Position numbers and translations under genes: made by a program
Shown: positions 37,569-47,112 of the stretch, in pieces
Position numbering within the stretch: the first letter of the stretch is position 1
How the letters are laid out: every line of letters begins with the position of its first letter
The notes under the pieces: generated by a model
What the model was told of the DNA's origin: nothing
The model's database searches: none
What the model saw: only the letters and a program-made list of their open reading frames with translations
Source of the DNA: Halomonas sp. LBP4
GTDB lineage: Bacteria; Pseudomonadota; Gammaproteobacteria; Pseudomonadales; Halomonadaceae
Length of the DNA: 64,000 nt
Direction of reading: 5' to 3'
Assembly: GCF_003202205.1 (NCBI RefSeq)
Contig: NZ_PDOG01000003.1
Location: 141,761-205,760, forward strand

Positions 37569-38123
37569 ATGGACGACAGGCTGCCGGGAGCGGAGGCGGT
37601 GATCGACTTCTGGTTCCACGGGCTCGGGCCGGCCCGGTGGTTCCGCAAGGATCCCGACCTGGATGCGACCATACGCGAACGCTTCGGCCCACTGCTCGAG
37701 GCCGCCGGTCGCGGCGAGCTGTGGCAGTGGCGGTTCTCGGCCCGTGGCCGGCTGGCCGAGGTGATCGTGCTCGATCAGTTCTCGCGCCACATCCATCGTG
37801 ATACCCCGCTCGCCTTCGCCCGCGACCCCGTCGCCCTGGTGCTGGCCCAGGAAGCGGTGGCCAACCGCATCGATCATCATCTCGAGGTACCCTGGCGCGC
37901 CTTCCTCTATATGCCGTTCATGCACAGCGAGTCGCTGCCGATCCATGACGAGGCACTGGGCCTGTTCGACCAGCCGGGGCTGGAGGAGAACCTGCGCCAC
38001 GAGCAGCGGCACCGCGAGATCATCGAGCGCTTCGGCCGCTATCCCCACCGCAACGCCATCCTCGGGCGCGAGTCGACTCCCGAGGAACTGGCCTTCCTCG
38101 AGCAGCCGGGGTCCTCCTTCTGA
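37569..38123 (+). CDS. DUF924 family protein
   Basis: This 184-residue cytoplasmic protein of the DUF924 family (tetratricopeptide-like helical fold) begins MDDRLPGAEAVIDFWFHG. Family segments are VIVLDQFSRHIHRDTPLAFARDP, PFMHSESLPIHDEAL and, at the end, RFGRYPHRNAILGRESTPEE. ATG at 37569 has an AGGGAGAG ribosome-binding site; the GTG at 37548 is a poorer start. Function of the family is unknown. It stands alone on the plus strand before a small GlsB-type gene. Confidence 0.88.
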   Translation: MDDRLPGAEAVIDFWFHGLGPARWFRKDPDLDATIRERFGPLLEAAGRGELWQWRFSARGRLAEVIVLDQFSRHIHRDTPLAFARDPVALVLAQEAVANRIDHHLEVPWRAFLYMPFMHSESLPIHDEALGLFDQPGLEENLRHEQRHREIIERFGRYPHRNAILGRESTPEELAFLEQPGSSF

Positions 38124-38203
38124 GTTGGGATGCCTTCCTTCCGGGCCCGGGCTGGGGCACCATCGGGGGCATTCCCACGACCACATGCAAAGGAGAGAGC
38201 GAC

Positions 38204-38446
38204 ATGGGACTGATTGCCTGGCTGATCATCGGTGGTCTGGCCGGCTGGATCGCCGGCCATATCATGCGCGGGGGTGGTTTCGGCATCCTCGGCAACATCG
38301 GGGTCGGCGTGGTGGGGGCCGTGATCGGCGGCTTCCTGTTCAGCCTGCTGGGGTTGCAGGCCGGCGGCTTCATCGGCTCGCTGGTCACCGCCATCGTCGG
38401 GGCCGTGGTGCTGTTGTGGGTGATCGCGAAGATCCGGCAGGCCTGA
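38204..38446 (+). CDS. GlsB/YeaQ/YmgE family membrane protein
   Basis: This 80-residue very hydrophobic protein has the usual family layout of three short helices: GLIAWLIIGGLAGWIAGHIM, the glycine-rich GILGNIGVGVVGAVIGGFLF, and FIGSLVTAIVGAVVLLWVI. Members are called transglycosylase-associated and are often stress-induced, but a biochemical role is not established. A strong AAGGAGAG ribosome-binding site precedes the ATG. It is followed by the convergent gabT end. Confidence 0.9.
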   Translation: MGLIAWLIIGGLAGWIAGHIMRGGGFGILGNIGVGVVGAVIGGFLFSLLGLQAGGFIGSLVTAIVGAVVLLWVIAKIRQA

Positions 38447-38531
38447 TCGACATCGACTCCCGGCATCCAACGCCCGACTGTTGCCAGCCGGGCGGTTCGG
38501 GGTCATGCGCTGTCGAGGTAAGGCCGGCGGA

Positions 38532-39830
38532 TCAGGCGGTGGCGGCGGCCTGGCCGCCGACCAGCTCCCTGAGGGACTCCTCGAGGATGTCGAGGCCCTC
38601 CTCCAGCACCTCGTCCTCGATGGTGACCGGCATCAAAAAGCGGATGGTGTTGCCGTACAGGCCGCAGGAGAGCAGGATCAGCCCCTTCTCGCGGGCCCTC
38701 TTGCACAGCGCGCCGGCCAGGTCGGCGTCCGGGGTGTGGTTGGCCTTGTCGGCGACCAGGTCGAAGGCCGCCATGGCTCCCATGTTGCGGCCGTTGTCGA
38801 CGCAGTCGAACGTCTGCTGCCATTGGGCGAAGCGCTTGGCCAGCTTGTCGCCCAGCGCCTGGCTCTTCTCCAGGATGCCCTCCTGTTCGAACACCTCGAG
38901 GACCGCCAGGGTCGCCGCACAGGAGACCGGGCTGCCGGTGTAGGTGCCGCCCAGGGAGTTGGGGCCGGAGGCGTCCATGTGCTTGTCGGTGCCGACCACG
39001 GCGGAGATCGGCATGCCGTCGGCCATGCTCTTGGCCATGGCGATGATGTCCGGCTCGACGCCGCTGTGCTCGATGGCGAACAGCTTGCCGGTGCGGCCGA
39101 AGCCGCTCTGGACCTCGTCGACGATCATCAGCATGCCGTGCTCGTCGCAGATCTCGCGGATCGCCTTCAGGAAGCTCGCCGGTGCCGGGTAGAAGCCGCC
39201 CTCGCCGAGCACCGGCTCGAGCACGATGGCCGCAGTGTCGCGCGGGTTGGCATCGGTCTTGAGGGTCATCTTCAGGCCGCGCAGCGCCTCGTCCTCGCTG
39301 ACCCCGTGATAGGGCACCGGGTAGGGGGCGCGGAAGACGTTGCCCGGCATGCTGCCGAAGTCGGTGGCGTAGGGCGCGACCTTGCCATTCATGGCCATGG
39401 TCATGAAGGTGCGGCCGTGGTAGCCGCCATCGAAACAGATCACGTTGTTCTTGCCGGTGGCGGCCCGGGCGATCTTGACCGCGTTCTCCAGCGCCTCGGC
39501 GCCGGAGTTGGCCAGCATCACCTTGGCATGGCCACGCACCGGGGTGACCTGGCTGAGCTTCTCGGCCACCTTCACGTAGCCCTCATAGGGCATCACCGTC
39601 TGGCAGGTATGCATCACGCGGTCGAGCTGGTCCTTGACCGCCTGGACCACCTTGGGATGGCGGTGGCCGATGTTGAGCACGCCGATGCCGCCGGCGAAGT
39701 CGACGAAGCGGTTGCCGTCGGCGTCCCAGACCTGGGCATTCTCGGCGCGGTCGGCAAAGGCGGTGGCGGGGCTGGCGGCACCGTTGGCCACGTAGCGCTG
39801 CTTGAGTTCGTTGAGCTGAGCGTTGTTCAT
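38532..39830 (-). CDS. gabT: 4-aminobutyrate aminotransferase
   Basis: This is a PLP enzyme that transfers the amino group of GABA to 2-oxoglutarate, giving succinate semialdehyde and glutamate. It has 432 residues, a class III aminotransferase of normal length. It shows GYHGRTFMTMAMNGK, the cofactor-aspartate motif VDEVQSGFGRTGKLFA and the PLP lysine near 267 in IAMAKSMADGMP. It follows gabD by 33 bp on the same strand, so the two steps from GABA to succinate are made together. Use of 5-aminovalerate as well is common in this family. Confidence 0.95.
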   Translation of the reverse strand: MNNAQLNELKQRYVANGAASPATAFADRAENAQVWDADGNRFVDFAGGIGVLNIGHRHPKVVQAVKDQLDRVMHTCQTVMPYEGYVKVAEKLSQVTPVRGHAKVMLANSGAEALENAVKIARAATGKNNVICFDGGYHGRTFMTMAMNGKVAPYATDFGSMPGNVFRAPYPVPYHGVSEDEALRGLKMTLKTDANPRDTAAIVLEPVLGEGGFYPAPASFLKAIREICDEHGMLMIVDEVQSGFGRTGKLFAIEHSGVEPDIIAMAKSMADGMPISAVVGTDKHMDASGPNSLGGTYTGSPVSCAATLAVLEVFEQEGILEKSQALGDKLAKRFAQWQQTFDCVDNGRNMGAMAAFDLVADKANHTPDADLAGALCKRAREKGLILLSCGLYGNTIRFLMPVTIEDEVLEEGLDILEESLRELVGGQAAATA

Positions 39831-39863
39831 GATGCCTCCTTGAAAAAAGGGATTGGCGACCGG

Positions 39864-41300
39864 TCAGAGTCCGCCGACACAGACGTATTTTAGTTCAGTG
39901 TACTCATCCAGGCCGTGGCGCGACCCCTCGCGACCCAGCCCCGACTCCTTGACGCCGCCGAAGGGGGCCAGCTCGGTGGAGAGGATCCCCTCGTTGACCG
40001 CCACCATGCCATACTCCAGGCCTTCCATGACATGCCAGATACGGCGGTAGTCGCGGGCATAGAAGTAGGCCGCCAGGCCGAATTCGGTGGCGTTGGCCAT
40101 GGCGATCGCCTGGTCGACGGTGTCGAAGCGGAACACCGGGGCGAGCGGCCCGAAGGTCTCTTCCCTGGCCACGCGCATCTCGTCGGTGACGTCGGCGATC
40201 ACGGTGGGCTGGAAGAAGGTGCCGCCCAGCGCGTGGGGTTCGCCGCCGCAGACCAGGCGGCCGCCCTTGGCCAGGGCGTCGGCGATGTGTGACTGCACCT
40301 TGTCCACGGCGGCGGCGTTGATCAATGGTCCCTGCACCACGCCGTCGTCCAGGCCGTTGCCCACCTTCAGCTCGGTGACGCGGCGGGTCAGCTTCTCCAG
40401 GAAGGTGTCGTACACGCCGGCCTGGACCAGCAGGCGGTTGGTGCAGACGCAGGTCTGGCCGGAGTTGCGGTACTTGGAGGCCACGGCACCTTCCACGGCG
40501 GCGTCCAGGTCGGCGTCGTCGAAGACGATGAAGGGGGCATTGCCGCCGAGTTCCATGGAGGCCTTCTTGACCGTGCCGGCACACTGGGCGAGCAGCGTCT
40601 TGCCCACCGGGGTGGAGCCGGTGAAGGAGATCTTGCGCACCCGCGGGTCGGTGGTCAGCACCTCGCCGATCACCGCGGGCTTCGCGGTGGTGACCACGTT
40701 GAGCACCCCCGCCGGGAAGCCCGCCTCCTCGGCGAGCTGCGCCAGGGCGAGGGCGGTGAGCGGGGCTGCCTCGGCGGGCTTGATCACCACCGGACAGCCG
40801 GCGGCCAGCGCCGGCGCGCACTTGCGGGTGATCATCGCCAGCGGGAAGTTCCAGGGGGTGATGGCGGCCACCACGCCGATCGGTTCGCGAAAGACCAGGA
40901 TGCGCTTGTCGGCGCCATGGCTCGGCAGGGTCTCGCCGGCCACGCGCTTGGCCTCCTCGGCATAGTACTCGACGAAGGAGGCGCCGTAGGCCACCTCGCC
41001 GCGGGACTCCGCCAGCGGCTTGCCCTGTTCCAGGGTCATCAGCCGGGCCAGCGCCTCCTGGTTGGCCATGATGGCGTCGAACCAGGCGCGCAGCAGGGCG
41101 GCGCGCTCCTTGGCGGTTCGGCGCCGCCAGGCCGGCCAGGCGGCCTCGGCGGCGGCGACCGCCTCGCGGGCGGCGTCACCATCGAGATCCGGGACCTCGG
41201 CGAGGGTCTCGCCGTTGGCGGGGTTGGTGACGGCGAAGCGGCGGTCGGCATCGCGCCACTGCCCGGCGATATAGGCCTTGTCGACGATCAATTCGGTCAT
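39864..41300 (-). CDS. gabD: Succinate-semialdehyde dehydrogenase (NADP+)
   Basis: This enzyme oxidises succinate semialdehyde to succinate. It has 478 residues and is an aldehyde dehydrogenase of the GabD group: ITPWNFPLAMITRKCAPAL (N-terminal coenzyme region), GSTPVGKTLLAQ, general-base Glu in SMELGGNAPFIVFDDADLD and catalytic Cys near 284 in NSGQTCVCTNRLL, with the second Cys two residues on that is typical of GabD. First gene of gabDT; a GGAGG box precedes its ATG. The 230-bp spacer upstream (41301-41530) holds an A+T-rich stretch (ATTATTTAAAA near 41348) that probably contains the promoter. Confidence 0.95.
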   Translation of the reverse strand: MTELIVDKAYIAGQWRDADRRFAVTNPANGETLAEVPDLDGDAAREAVAAAEAAWPAWRRRTAKERAALLRAWFDAIMANQEALARLMTLEQGKPLAESRGEVAYGASFVEYYAEEAKRVAGETLPSHGADKRILVFREPIGVVAAITPWNFPLAMITRKCAPALAAGCPVVIKPAEAAPLTALALAQLAEEAGFPAGVLNVVTTAKPAVIGEVLTTDPRVRKISFTGSTPVGKTLLAQCAGTVKKASMELGGNAPFIVFDDADLDAAVEGAVASKYRNSGQTCVCTNRLLVQAGVYDTFLEKLTRRVTELKVGNGLDDGVVQGPLINAAAVDKVQSHIADALAKGGRLVCGGEPHALGGTFFQPTVIADVTDEMRVAREETFGPLAPVFRFDTVDQAIAMANATEFGLAAYFYARDYRRIWHVMEGLEYGMVAVNEGILSTELAPFGGVKESGLGREGSRHGLDEYTELKYVCVGGL

Positions 41301-41530
41301 GGGCGCCTCCTGTGGGGGCGGTGGTCATCATATTGGACGAGTGTGCATTATTTAAAACGTCTCGCCAAGCCCTTCGCCGATCCTTCCCCGCCGAGTCGTC
41401 ACCGCGACGAAAGGAACGATTTCCTGATCCCCGACCATCGGCGCGGGCGTCGCTTTCCGCTACACTAGGGCGCCGAATTCCCGGTACGCTCGAGCGTGCC
41501 GGCCGTCTTTCCTGGATGTCGAGGTGAGCC

Positions 41531-43996
41531 TTGGTCGATACCCTGAATGCCTGGTGGGCCCAGCAGCTGGTGCTGTGTGACTGGGCCTTCGATCCGGACC
41601 CGCTGTCGGTGGACGCCGAGGCCGCGGTATCGCGCCTGGCGGTCCTGGGCGTGTCCGATCGTGGCGAGCTCGGTTGGCGTCTGGTCGAGTCGCTGGGTGC
41701 CGGCGGCGCGGTGGCCGACCCGGCCCGGATGTTGTCCGGCCTCGAGGTGGTGGCCCTCGCCGGCGCTGCCGGCTGGCTCTCCGAGCCGCGGGCACGGGAC
41801 TGGGCCCAGCGGCTCGCCGGCGAGATCAGCGCCCACTATTCCAGCCTCGACGTCTGGCTCGAGGCGCTGCGCCGTGTGCGCGGTGCCGAGGGCTGGGTGC
41901 GCGGCGACGACGGCTTCAGCGATGCCTGCGAGGCCCTGGCGGTGCTCGAGCACGAGGGCGACGGTATCACCTGGGAGCGACTCGGCGAGTGGCTGGCGAT
42001 CCATGATCGGCACCTGGCGCTGTGGCCGGAGGCGCCGGAGGAGCAGGTCTGGCGCCTGCGGGCCGGCTTCTCGCCGGTGGTCGAGTGGCCGGCGGGGCGG
42101 CAGGACTGGGCGGGCCTGGAGGCCTGGCTGGAGGAGGCCTGGCAGATCCAGGGGCGCGACGACCTGCTCCGGGCCCTGCTGTGGTTGGCCGGTCAGGGCG
42201 ACCGCCAGGGCTGGGACCTGGACGCCACCCGCCTGCTGGCGCTGGACGTCGCCGCTCGGCATGACTGGCTGGAGCGGCTGGACGGCACCGAGCGCGCCTA
42301 CGGACGGGTGCTGCTGGGCTTCGTCGACCATGGCGAGCCCCTGGAGTGGGCCGCCTGGGACTGGCTGCGGCTGGTCGACCTGGCCTGGGCCGGTGCCTGC
42401 CTGGGCTGGCTCGACGAGCGGGAGGCGACGGATTTCGCCCTGCACGGCGCCGACCTGTTGCTGCACCGCTACAGCGACTGGGCGGCCCTGGCCCGGGCCT
42501 ACCAGCGGGGGCGTAGCCTGTTCGAGGGGCGCAACCTGCTGCCGGCCCTGGAGGCCGACTGGAAGCTGTTGCTGCAGTCGCCGGTGAGTCCCTGGCGCCC
42601 GGCGCTGCAGGGGCTGATCGAGCCGTCGCTGCTCGAGCGGTCCCACAGCGCCCTGCGCGACTGGCGCCGTGAGCCGCGCCACTGGGTGCTGGCCCTGGCC
42701 TCGGTGCGTGAGCCCGAACTCGCCATGCGCCAGGGGCCGGCGGTACCGGTGGCGCCGGCGCGGCGTGACGATGCCGGCCAGTACCTGCGTGACACCCTCG
42801 ACCTGCATGCCGACGAGGGCGTCGAAGCCCTCGCGCGCTACTGGTTGCCGGCTCAGGCCCATCACCTCAATCAACTCGCCGCCGACGCCGCCCACGGGGC
42901 CCTGCCCGGTGCCGAGACCCCCTTCGGCGCCCCGGCGGCGGGCGATCTCGCCCTGCGCGATGGCCTGCGCACGGCGAGCCGGCACTCGGCGACCATTCAC
43001 ATGGCCGAGAAGTACGCCTTCTATCTGCAGATGGCCATGGACAGCGAGGCCTTCGATGCGGCCAGGCTCGAGGTGCTGGCCGAGGCACTGCGCGGCTCGC
43101 TGAGCCGCTTCTATCCCGATGCGCGTCGCCTGCTGGAAGCCTGGGCGAGCTGGGAGTCGCTGCTGCCCGAGGAGGGGCAGCCGCCACTGACCGGCGAGAT
43201 TCGCTGGCACCTGGAGGATCCCGGCAGTCTCTTCCACTGGCTCGACTGGCGCCCCGCTGAGTGGCAGGAACCGGGGCGTCGGCCGAGTCTGCCGCACTTC
43301 ACCGCCATGGCGCTGGTCGGGCCGCTCAACAGCGCGGCCTGGAGCCTGCCGCAGCCGGAGAGCGAGCGCGAGTGCGCCTCGATCCGCGACTGGGTCGACG
43401 GCCACTACGGCCTGCATTCGGCCGCCGAGCTCGCCGAGTTCCTCGACTTCCTGCTCGAGGCCGGCGACCGTCAGGAGTATCAGATCAACTACGCCCCCTA
43501 CACCCTCAACGACGCTCGCCTGGGCTCGGAGATCGCCACCCTGGAGTCCGGCGAGTGCAGCGAGGAGGAGGCCAGCCACCTGCTGCGGCTCCAGCGGGTA
43601 CGCGACAACGAGGACGGCTGCAACGACACCGACATGGCGGCCTGGGACATCGCCCAGGCCGTCGACCTGGCCATCGCCGGGCGCCAGTTGAACTGGCTCG
43701 AGGAGCCGGCCTTCGCCCGTGTCCTGGAGCGTGCCCATGCCCTGGCCGCGTCTCACTACGCCGGCTGGGAGGAGTACGCCCGGGGCCTGTATGCCGGTTT
43801 CTCCTTCTTCATGGGCGAGACGCCGGAGCGCGAGAGCTTCCTGGCCGGTTTTCGCCAGGCGCTGGTGGCCTGGCTGTCCGGGGCGCCGCCACTGGCCGGT
43901 CCCTGGGCGAGTCTCGACTTCCCCGGCGCCCGGCCTCGCCATTGGGCGCCGCTGCATATCGACACCCTGCCGGGGGACACCCGGAGGCTCCACTGA
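41531..43996 (+). CDS. Large DUF1266-repeat protein, function unknown
   Basis: This is an 821-residue soluble, acidic, tryptophan-rich protein. It starts at TTG 41531 (the GAGGTGAG box four bases upstream decides it). At least two DUF1266-like helical repeats are clear: about residues 272-335 (AWDWLRLVDLAWAGACLGWL...) and about 705-765 (AWDIAQAVDLAIAGRQLNWL...). Both share the pattern D-L-A-x-A-G-x-x-L-x-W-L followed by HYxxWxxYARxYxxGxSxFxG. A weaker copy lies near 65-130. Relatives such as YbeR and YbeU in E. coli are short, so an 800-residue multi-repeat version is long. There is no signal peptide or membrane helix. Function is unknown; it stands alone. Confidence 0.8.
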   Translation: MVDTLNAWWAQQLVLCDWAFDPDPLSVDAEAAVSRLAVLGVSDRGELGWRLVESLGAGGAVADPARMLSGLEVVALAGAAGWLSEPRARDWAQRLAGEISAHYSSLDVWLEALRRVRGAEGWVRGDDGFSDACEALAVLEHEGDGITWERLGEWLAIHDRHLALWPEAPEEQVWRLRAGFSPVVEWPAGRQDWAGLEAWLEEAWQIQGRDDLLRALLWLAGQGDRQGWDLDATRLLALDVAARHDWLERLDGTERAYGRVLLGFVDHGEPLEWAAWDWLRLVDLAWAGACLGWLDEREATDFALHGADLLLHRYSDWAALARAYQRGRSLFEGRNLLPALEADWKLLLQSPVSPWRPALQGLIEPSLLERSHSALRDWRREPRHWVLALASVREPELAMRQGPAVPVAPARRDDAGQYLRDTLDLHADEGVEALARYWLPAQAHHLNQLAADAAHGALPGAETPFGAPAAGDLALRDGLRTASRHSATIHMAEKYAFYLQMAMDSEAFDAARLEVLAEALRGSLSRFYPDARRLLEAWASWESLLPEEGQPPLTGEIRWHLEDPGSLFHWLDWRPAEWQEPGRRPSLPHFTAMALVGPLNSAAWSLPQPESERECASIRDWVDGHYGLHSAAELAEFLDFLLEAGDRQEYQINYAPYTLNDARLGSEIATLESGECSEEEASHLLRLQRVRDNEDGCNDTDMAAWDIAQAVDLAIAGRQLNWLEEPAFARVLERAHALAASHYAGWEEYARGLYAGFSFFMGETPERESFLAGFRQALVAWLSGAPPLAGPWASLDFPGARPRHWAPLHIDTLPGDTRRLH

Positions 43997-44271
43997 AGGT
44001 GCACCGGGGCAAGGCGAGTGCCGGGTATCCTGACAGCGTCACATGAGACTCGCCATCGGCCGGAAGACTGATTTATAGTCAATGGGTTTGATGATACGGC
44101 TCCTGTTTTCGGGAGTCCCAGCCACTCAGCGAGCCGCAGAAGGCCGCTCTGGCAGTGATACCGACGAGGACGTCTGGCGTCACTCCCACAGCGACAACCC
44201 GCTGGCCCGAGATGCAGCATGCCAAGTGCTGCCCGGGGCGGGTGCGGCTCAGGGAATGAGGTCGTCGCCGG
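43997..44271. other. Intergenic spacer before the NlpC gene
   Basis: This 275-bp spacer carries no convincing gene. An A+T patch at 44069-44090 (ACTGATTTATAGTC, weakly palindromic) could hold a promoter. A 130-codon frame from 44082 runs into the NlpC gene in another frame and is rejected. Confidence 0.4.
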
Positions 44272-44898
44272 ATGGTCGTCACCCGATCGTGTCGTACCCT
44301 GTTGGTCATCGTGTCGTTGGCCCTGCTGGCCGGCTGTGCCGCCTCCCCCCGAGACACGGTGTCCCGGGCACCCGAGGACTATTTCGCCCGACAGTTGCCG
44401 GGCCTGCCCGGGGGCTGGGATCCGATGATGTCGCCGGTGGACAATCCCATCCGCCAGGTGCGCAGCCTGCATAATCCGCCACCGGCCCTGGTGCGCCAGG
44501 CGCTGCTGGCCCAGCACGAGCGCTGGGTGGGCACCCCCTACCGCCTGGGCGGGACCACCGAGCGCGGCATCGACTGCTCGGCGCTGGTCCAGCATGTCTT
44601 CAACGACACCTTCCGCCTGGCGCTGCCGCGCTCCACCGGCCGGCAGGTGCACCAGGGCACGCCCGTGGCGCGCGACGAGCTGCAGGCCGGGGACCTGGTC
44701 TTCTTCCGCCCGCCCGGCGCCTACGATCATGTCGGCATCTACGTCGGCGACGGTTTCTTCCTGCACGCCTCCACCTCGCGCGGTGTCAAGCTCTCCAGGC
44801 TCGACAACGCCTACTGGCGCCGTCACTACTGGCAGGCCCGGCGTGCGCTCGAGCCGACCCAGCTGGCGCAGCGGGTGGCCGCGTCCGGCGAGAGCTGA
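44272..44898 (+). CDS. NlpC/P60 family lipoprotein peptidase
   Basis: This is a predicted cell-wall endopeptidase anchored in the envelope. It has 208 residues with a lipoprotein signal (hydrophobic LLVIVSLALLAGC, lipobox Cys 22). The C-terminal NlpC/P60 domain has catalytic Cys in ERGIDCSALVQHVF and His in YDHVGIYVGDGFFLHAST, so it should cut D-Glu-meso-DAP or similar bonds in peptidoglycan, as Spr/MepS does. The residue after the lipid Cys is Ala, which favours sorting to the outer membrane. It ends 9 bp from the convergent LysR gene. Confidence 0.92.
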   Translation: MVVTRSCRTLLVIVSLALLAGCAASPRDTVSRAPEDYFARQLPGLPGGWDPMMSPVDNPIRQVRSLHNPPPALVRQALLAQHERWVGTPYRLGGTTERGIDCSALVQHVFNDTFRLALPRSTGRQVHQGTPVARDELQAGDLVFFRPPGAYDHVGIYVGDGFFLHASTSRGVKLSRLDNAYWRRHYWQARRALEPTQLAQRVAASGES

Positions 44899-44907
44899 GC
44901 GTCCCCT

Positions 44908-45795
44908 TCACAGGGCGTCGCGGTGTGCCATCACGAACTCCACGAAGGCCTGCTCGGCGCGCGACAGATAGGCGCCCCGGGCCCAGGCCAGTGACAGGTC
45001 CAGCCAGGCCGGTGGGTCGAACGAGACCGCCTCAAGGGCCGGCTCGTCGACCACCCGGCGCAGGAAGGTGGTGATGCCGAAGCCCTGGCGTACGATCGCC
45101 TTGGTCAGCGGGATCAGGTTTGACTGGAAGGCGATGTCTGCGGCGTGTCCCGTCTGGCGCGACAGGGCGTCGACGAACTCGCGATGGAAGTAGCCGTCCT
45201 GGAACAGCACCAGTGGCTCGCGGAAGAACGCCTCGGCCGTGACCCCGGGGCGCCCGGCGAAGGGGTGCTCCTTCGGCACGCAGACCACCATCTCCTCCCG
45301 TACCAGCCGCCGCCGCTCCAGGTGGTGGCTCGTCTCGTCGTCGATCACCACCCCGAGATCCAGCTTGCCGCCGGCGATCATGCGCTGTAGACGGCGGGCG
45401 CCGGCCTCGACCACCGTCAGGCGAATGCCCGGGTGACGGGCCTTGAAGCCCATCAGCAAGGGCGGGAAGTAGTAAGAGCCGAGCATCGAGGGGATGCCGA
45501 TGCGCAGCTCGCCCTTGACCAGGCCATGCAACTCGCGCATGGCCAGGTGGGTGGCTTCGGCCCGTTCGAGCAGCTCCCGGGCGTGCTGGCGCAGGTGCTC
45601 GCCTTCCGGTGTCAGGCTGATACGTCGCTCATGGCGGTGGAAGAGCGTCAGCTCCAGGCGCTTTTCCAGGGTGGCGATGGTCTGGCTCACCGCCGACTGG
45701 GCCACGTGCAGCGCCCGGGCCGCGGCGCTGAAGCCCCCCTGGTCGGCCACGGTGAGGAAGACCCGCAGGGCGCGCAGGTCGAAGGGTAGGCTCAT
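44908..45795 (-). CDS. LysR-family transcription regulator (YnfL-like)
   Basis: This 295-residue LysR regulator has an N-terminal winged helix (about 6-65: LRVFLTVADQGGFSAAARALHVAQSAVSQTIATLEKRL) and a type 2 periplasmic-binding effector domain (about 92-290). It is divergent from an MFS gene whose closest well-known relative is YnfM; the E. coli pair ynfL-ynfM has the same layout, so control of the transporter is the obvious role. The effector is unknown. The 87-bp spacer carries both promoters. Confidence 0.92.
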   Translation of the reverse strand: MSLPFDLRALRVFLTVADQGGFSAAARALHVAQSAVSQTIATLEKRLELTLFHRHERRISLTPEGEHLRQHARELLERAEATHLAMRELHGLVKGELRIGIPSMLGSYYFPPLLMGFKARHPGIRLTVVEAGARRLQRMIAGGKLDLGVVIDDETSHHLERRRLVREEMVVCVPKEHPFAGRPGVTAEAFFREPLVLFQDGYFHREFVDALSRQTGHAADIAFQSNLIPLTKAIVRQGFGITTFLRRVVDEPALEAVSFDPPAWLDLSLAWARGAYLSRAEQAFVEFVMAHRDAL

Positions 45796-45882
45796 AAGTA
45801 AATCCGATGGTTTTTATCAAGATATTCTGTTTGGGTTATCATTGTGCGCAGGTGATCATGGCTTGCCAAGCCGGAGGGCAAC
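45796..45882. promoter_or_regulatory. LysR-MFS divergent promoter region
   Basis: This is an A+T-rich 87-bp spacer. ATCAAGATATTCTG near 45817-45830 and GGTTATCATT near 45834 resemble T-N11-A-type LysR contacts, but the exact site is a guess. No clear -35/-10 pair is assigned. Confidence 0.4.
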
Positions 45883-47112
45883 ATGATCGAAGTGCATTCC
45901 CGCGCCTGGTGGCGCGCTACCCTGGCCCTGTGCCTGGGTTCCTTTCTCGTCTTCATCAATCTCTATGCGCCCCAGCCGCTGCTGCCGGAGCTGCGCACGG
46001 CTTACGGGGTCTCCACCCTGGTGGCGGGGCTGGTGATGTCGGTGTCGACCCTGGCGCTGGCGGCCTCGCTGCTGGTGTTCGGCCCGCTGTCGGATGCCAT
46101 CGGCCGCGCCGGTATCATGCGACTGACGCTGCTGGCGGCGGGGGCGCTCTCGCTGGGCCTGGCCCTGGCGCCGAACTTCGAGACGCTGCTGGCGCTGCGG
46201 GCCCTGCAGGGCTTCGTGCTGGGCGGGCTGCCGGCGGTGGCGATCGCCTGGATGGGCGACGAGTTCGAGCGCCCGGCGCTGCTCTCGGCGGTGGGCCTCT
46301 ATATCGGCGGCAACACCTTGGGAGGCATCAGCGGCCGGGTCGTCGGCGGGGCCGTGGCCGAGGTGGGTGGCGCCCCGGCCAGCTTCCTGGTGGTGGGCGC
46401 CATGACGCTGGCGGGAGTGGTGCTGTTCTGGAAGCTGCTGCCGAAGGCCCGGACCTTCACCCCTCGCCCCTTCGAGCTGCGCGGTGCCCTGGCCGACCTG
46501 GCGGGACACCTGTGCAATCCGCTGCTGCTGTCGGCCTACCTGCTCGGCGGGCTCAATTTCCTGATCTTCATCAACCAGTACAGCTACATCACCTTTCGCC
46601 TGGCCGAGGCGCCCTTCGGGCTGGGGGCGAGCCTGCTGGGACTGATCTTTCTCACCTACCTGGGCGGCACCCTGGGGTCGATGCTCTCCGGCCGGCTGGC
46701 CCGCTCGCTGTCGCAACCGGCCTGCATGATGGTCGGCATCCTGATCCTGATGACCGGCACCCTGGTGACCCTGGCCGACTCGCTCTGGCTGATCATCCTC
46801 GGCCTGACCATCAACGCCTTCGGTTTCTTTCTGGCCCACTCCATGGCCTCGAGCTGGGTGGGGCGCCACGCTGAACGGGCCCGCGGCAGTGCCTCGGCCC
46901 TCTACCTGGTGTTCTACTACGGCGGTGCGAGCCTCGGTGGCCTGTGGCTGGAACCCTTCTGGTGGTTCGCCGCCTGGGAGGGCGTGGTCCTGGGCTCCTG
47001 GCTGGTGCTGGTAGTGACGCTGAGCATCGCCGGCTGGTTAAGGCGCCGCGAGCGTTCGGTCCACTACCGACAGGCTAGACACCACCCGCTTCGTCGCCCC
47101 ATATCTCGTTGA
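45883..47112 (+). CDS. MFS transporter (YnfM-like)
   Basis: This 409-residue major facilitator has twelve helices. It opens ATLALCLGSFLVFINLYAPQPLLPELRTAYG, which is the recognisable YnfM-type start, and carries the loop 2-3 signature FGPLSDAIGRAGIMRLTL. The last 38 nt overlap convergently with msrA. It is divergent from a LysR regulator. YnfM relatives include arabinose/drug exporters, but the substrate is unknown. The ATG is preceded by GGAGGG. Confidence 0.88.
   Translation: MIEVHSRAWWRATLALCLGSFLVFINLYAPQPLLPELRTAYGVSTLVAGLVMSVSTLALAASLLVFGPLSDAIGRAGIMRLTLLAAGALSLGLALAPNFETLLALRALQGFVLGGLPAVAIAWMGDEFERPALLSAVGLYIGGNTLGGISGRVVGGAVAEVGGAPASFLVVGAMTLAGVVLFWKLLPKARTFTPRPFELRGALADLAGHLCNPLLLSAYLLGGLNFLIFINQYSYITFRLAEAPFGLGASLLGLIFLTYLGGTLGSMLSGRLARSLSQPACMMVGILILMTGTLVTLADSLWLIILGLTINAFGFFLAHSMASSWVGRHAERARGSASALYLVFYYGGASLGGLWLEPFWWFAAWEGVVLGSWLVLVVTLSIAGWLRRRERSVHYRQARHHPLRRPISR

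Noticed and set aside
44082-44474. 130-codon plus-strand frame before the NlpC gene
   Set aside because: It overlaps the lipoprotein gene in another frame, lacks a good ribosome-binding site and has no recognisable motif.
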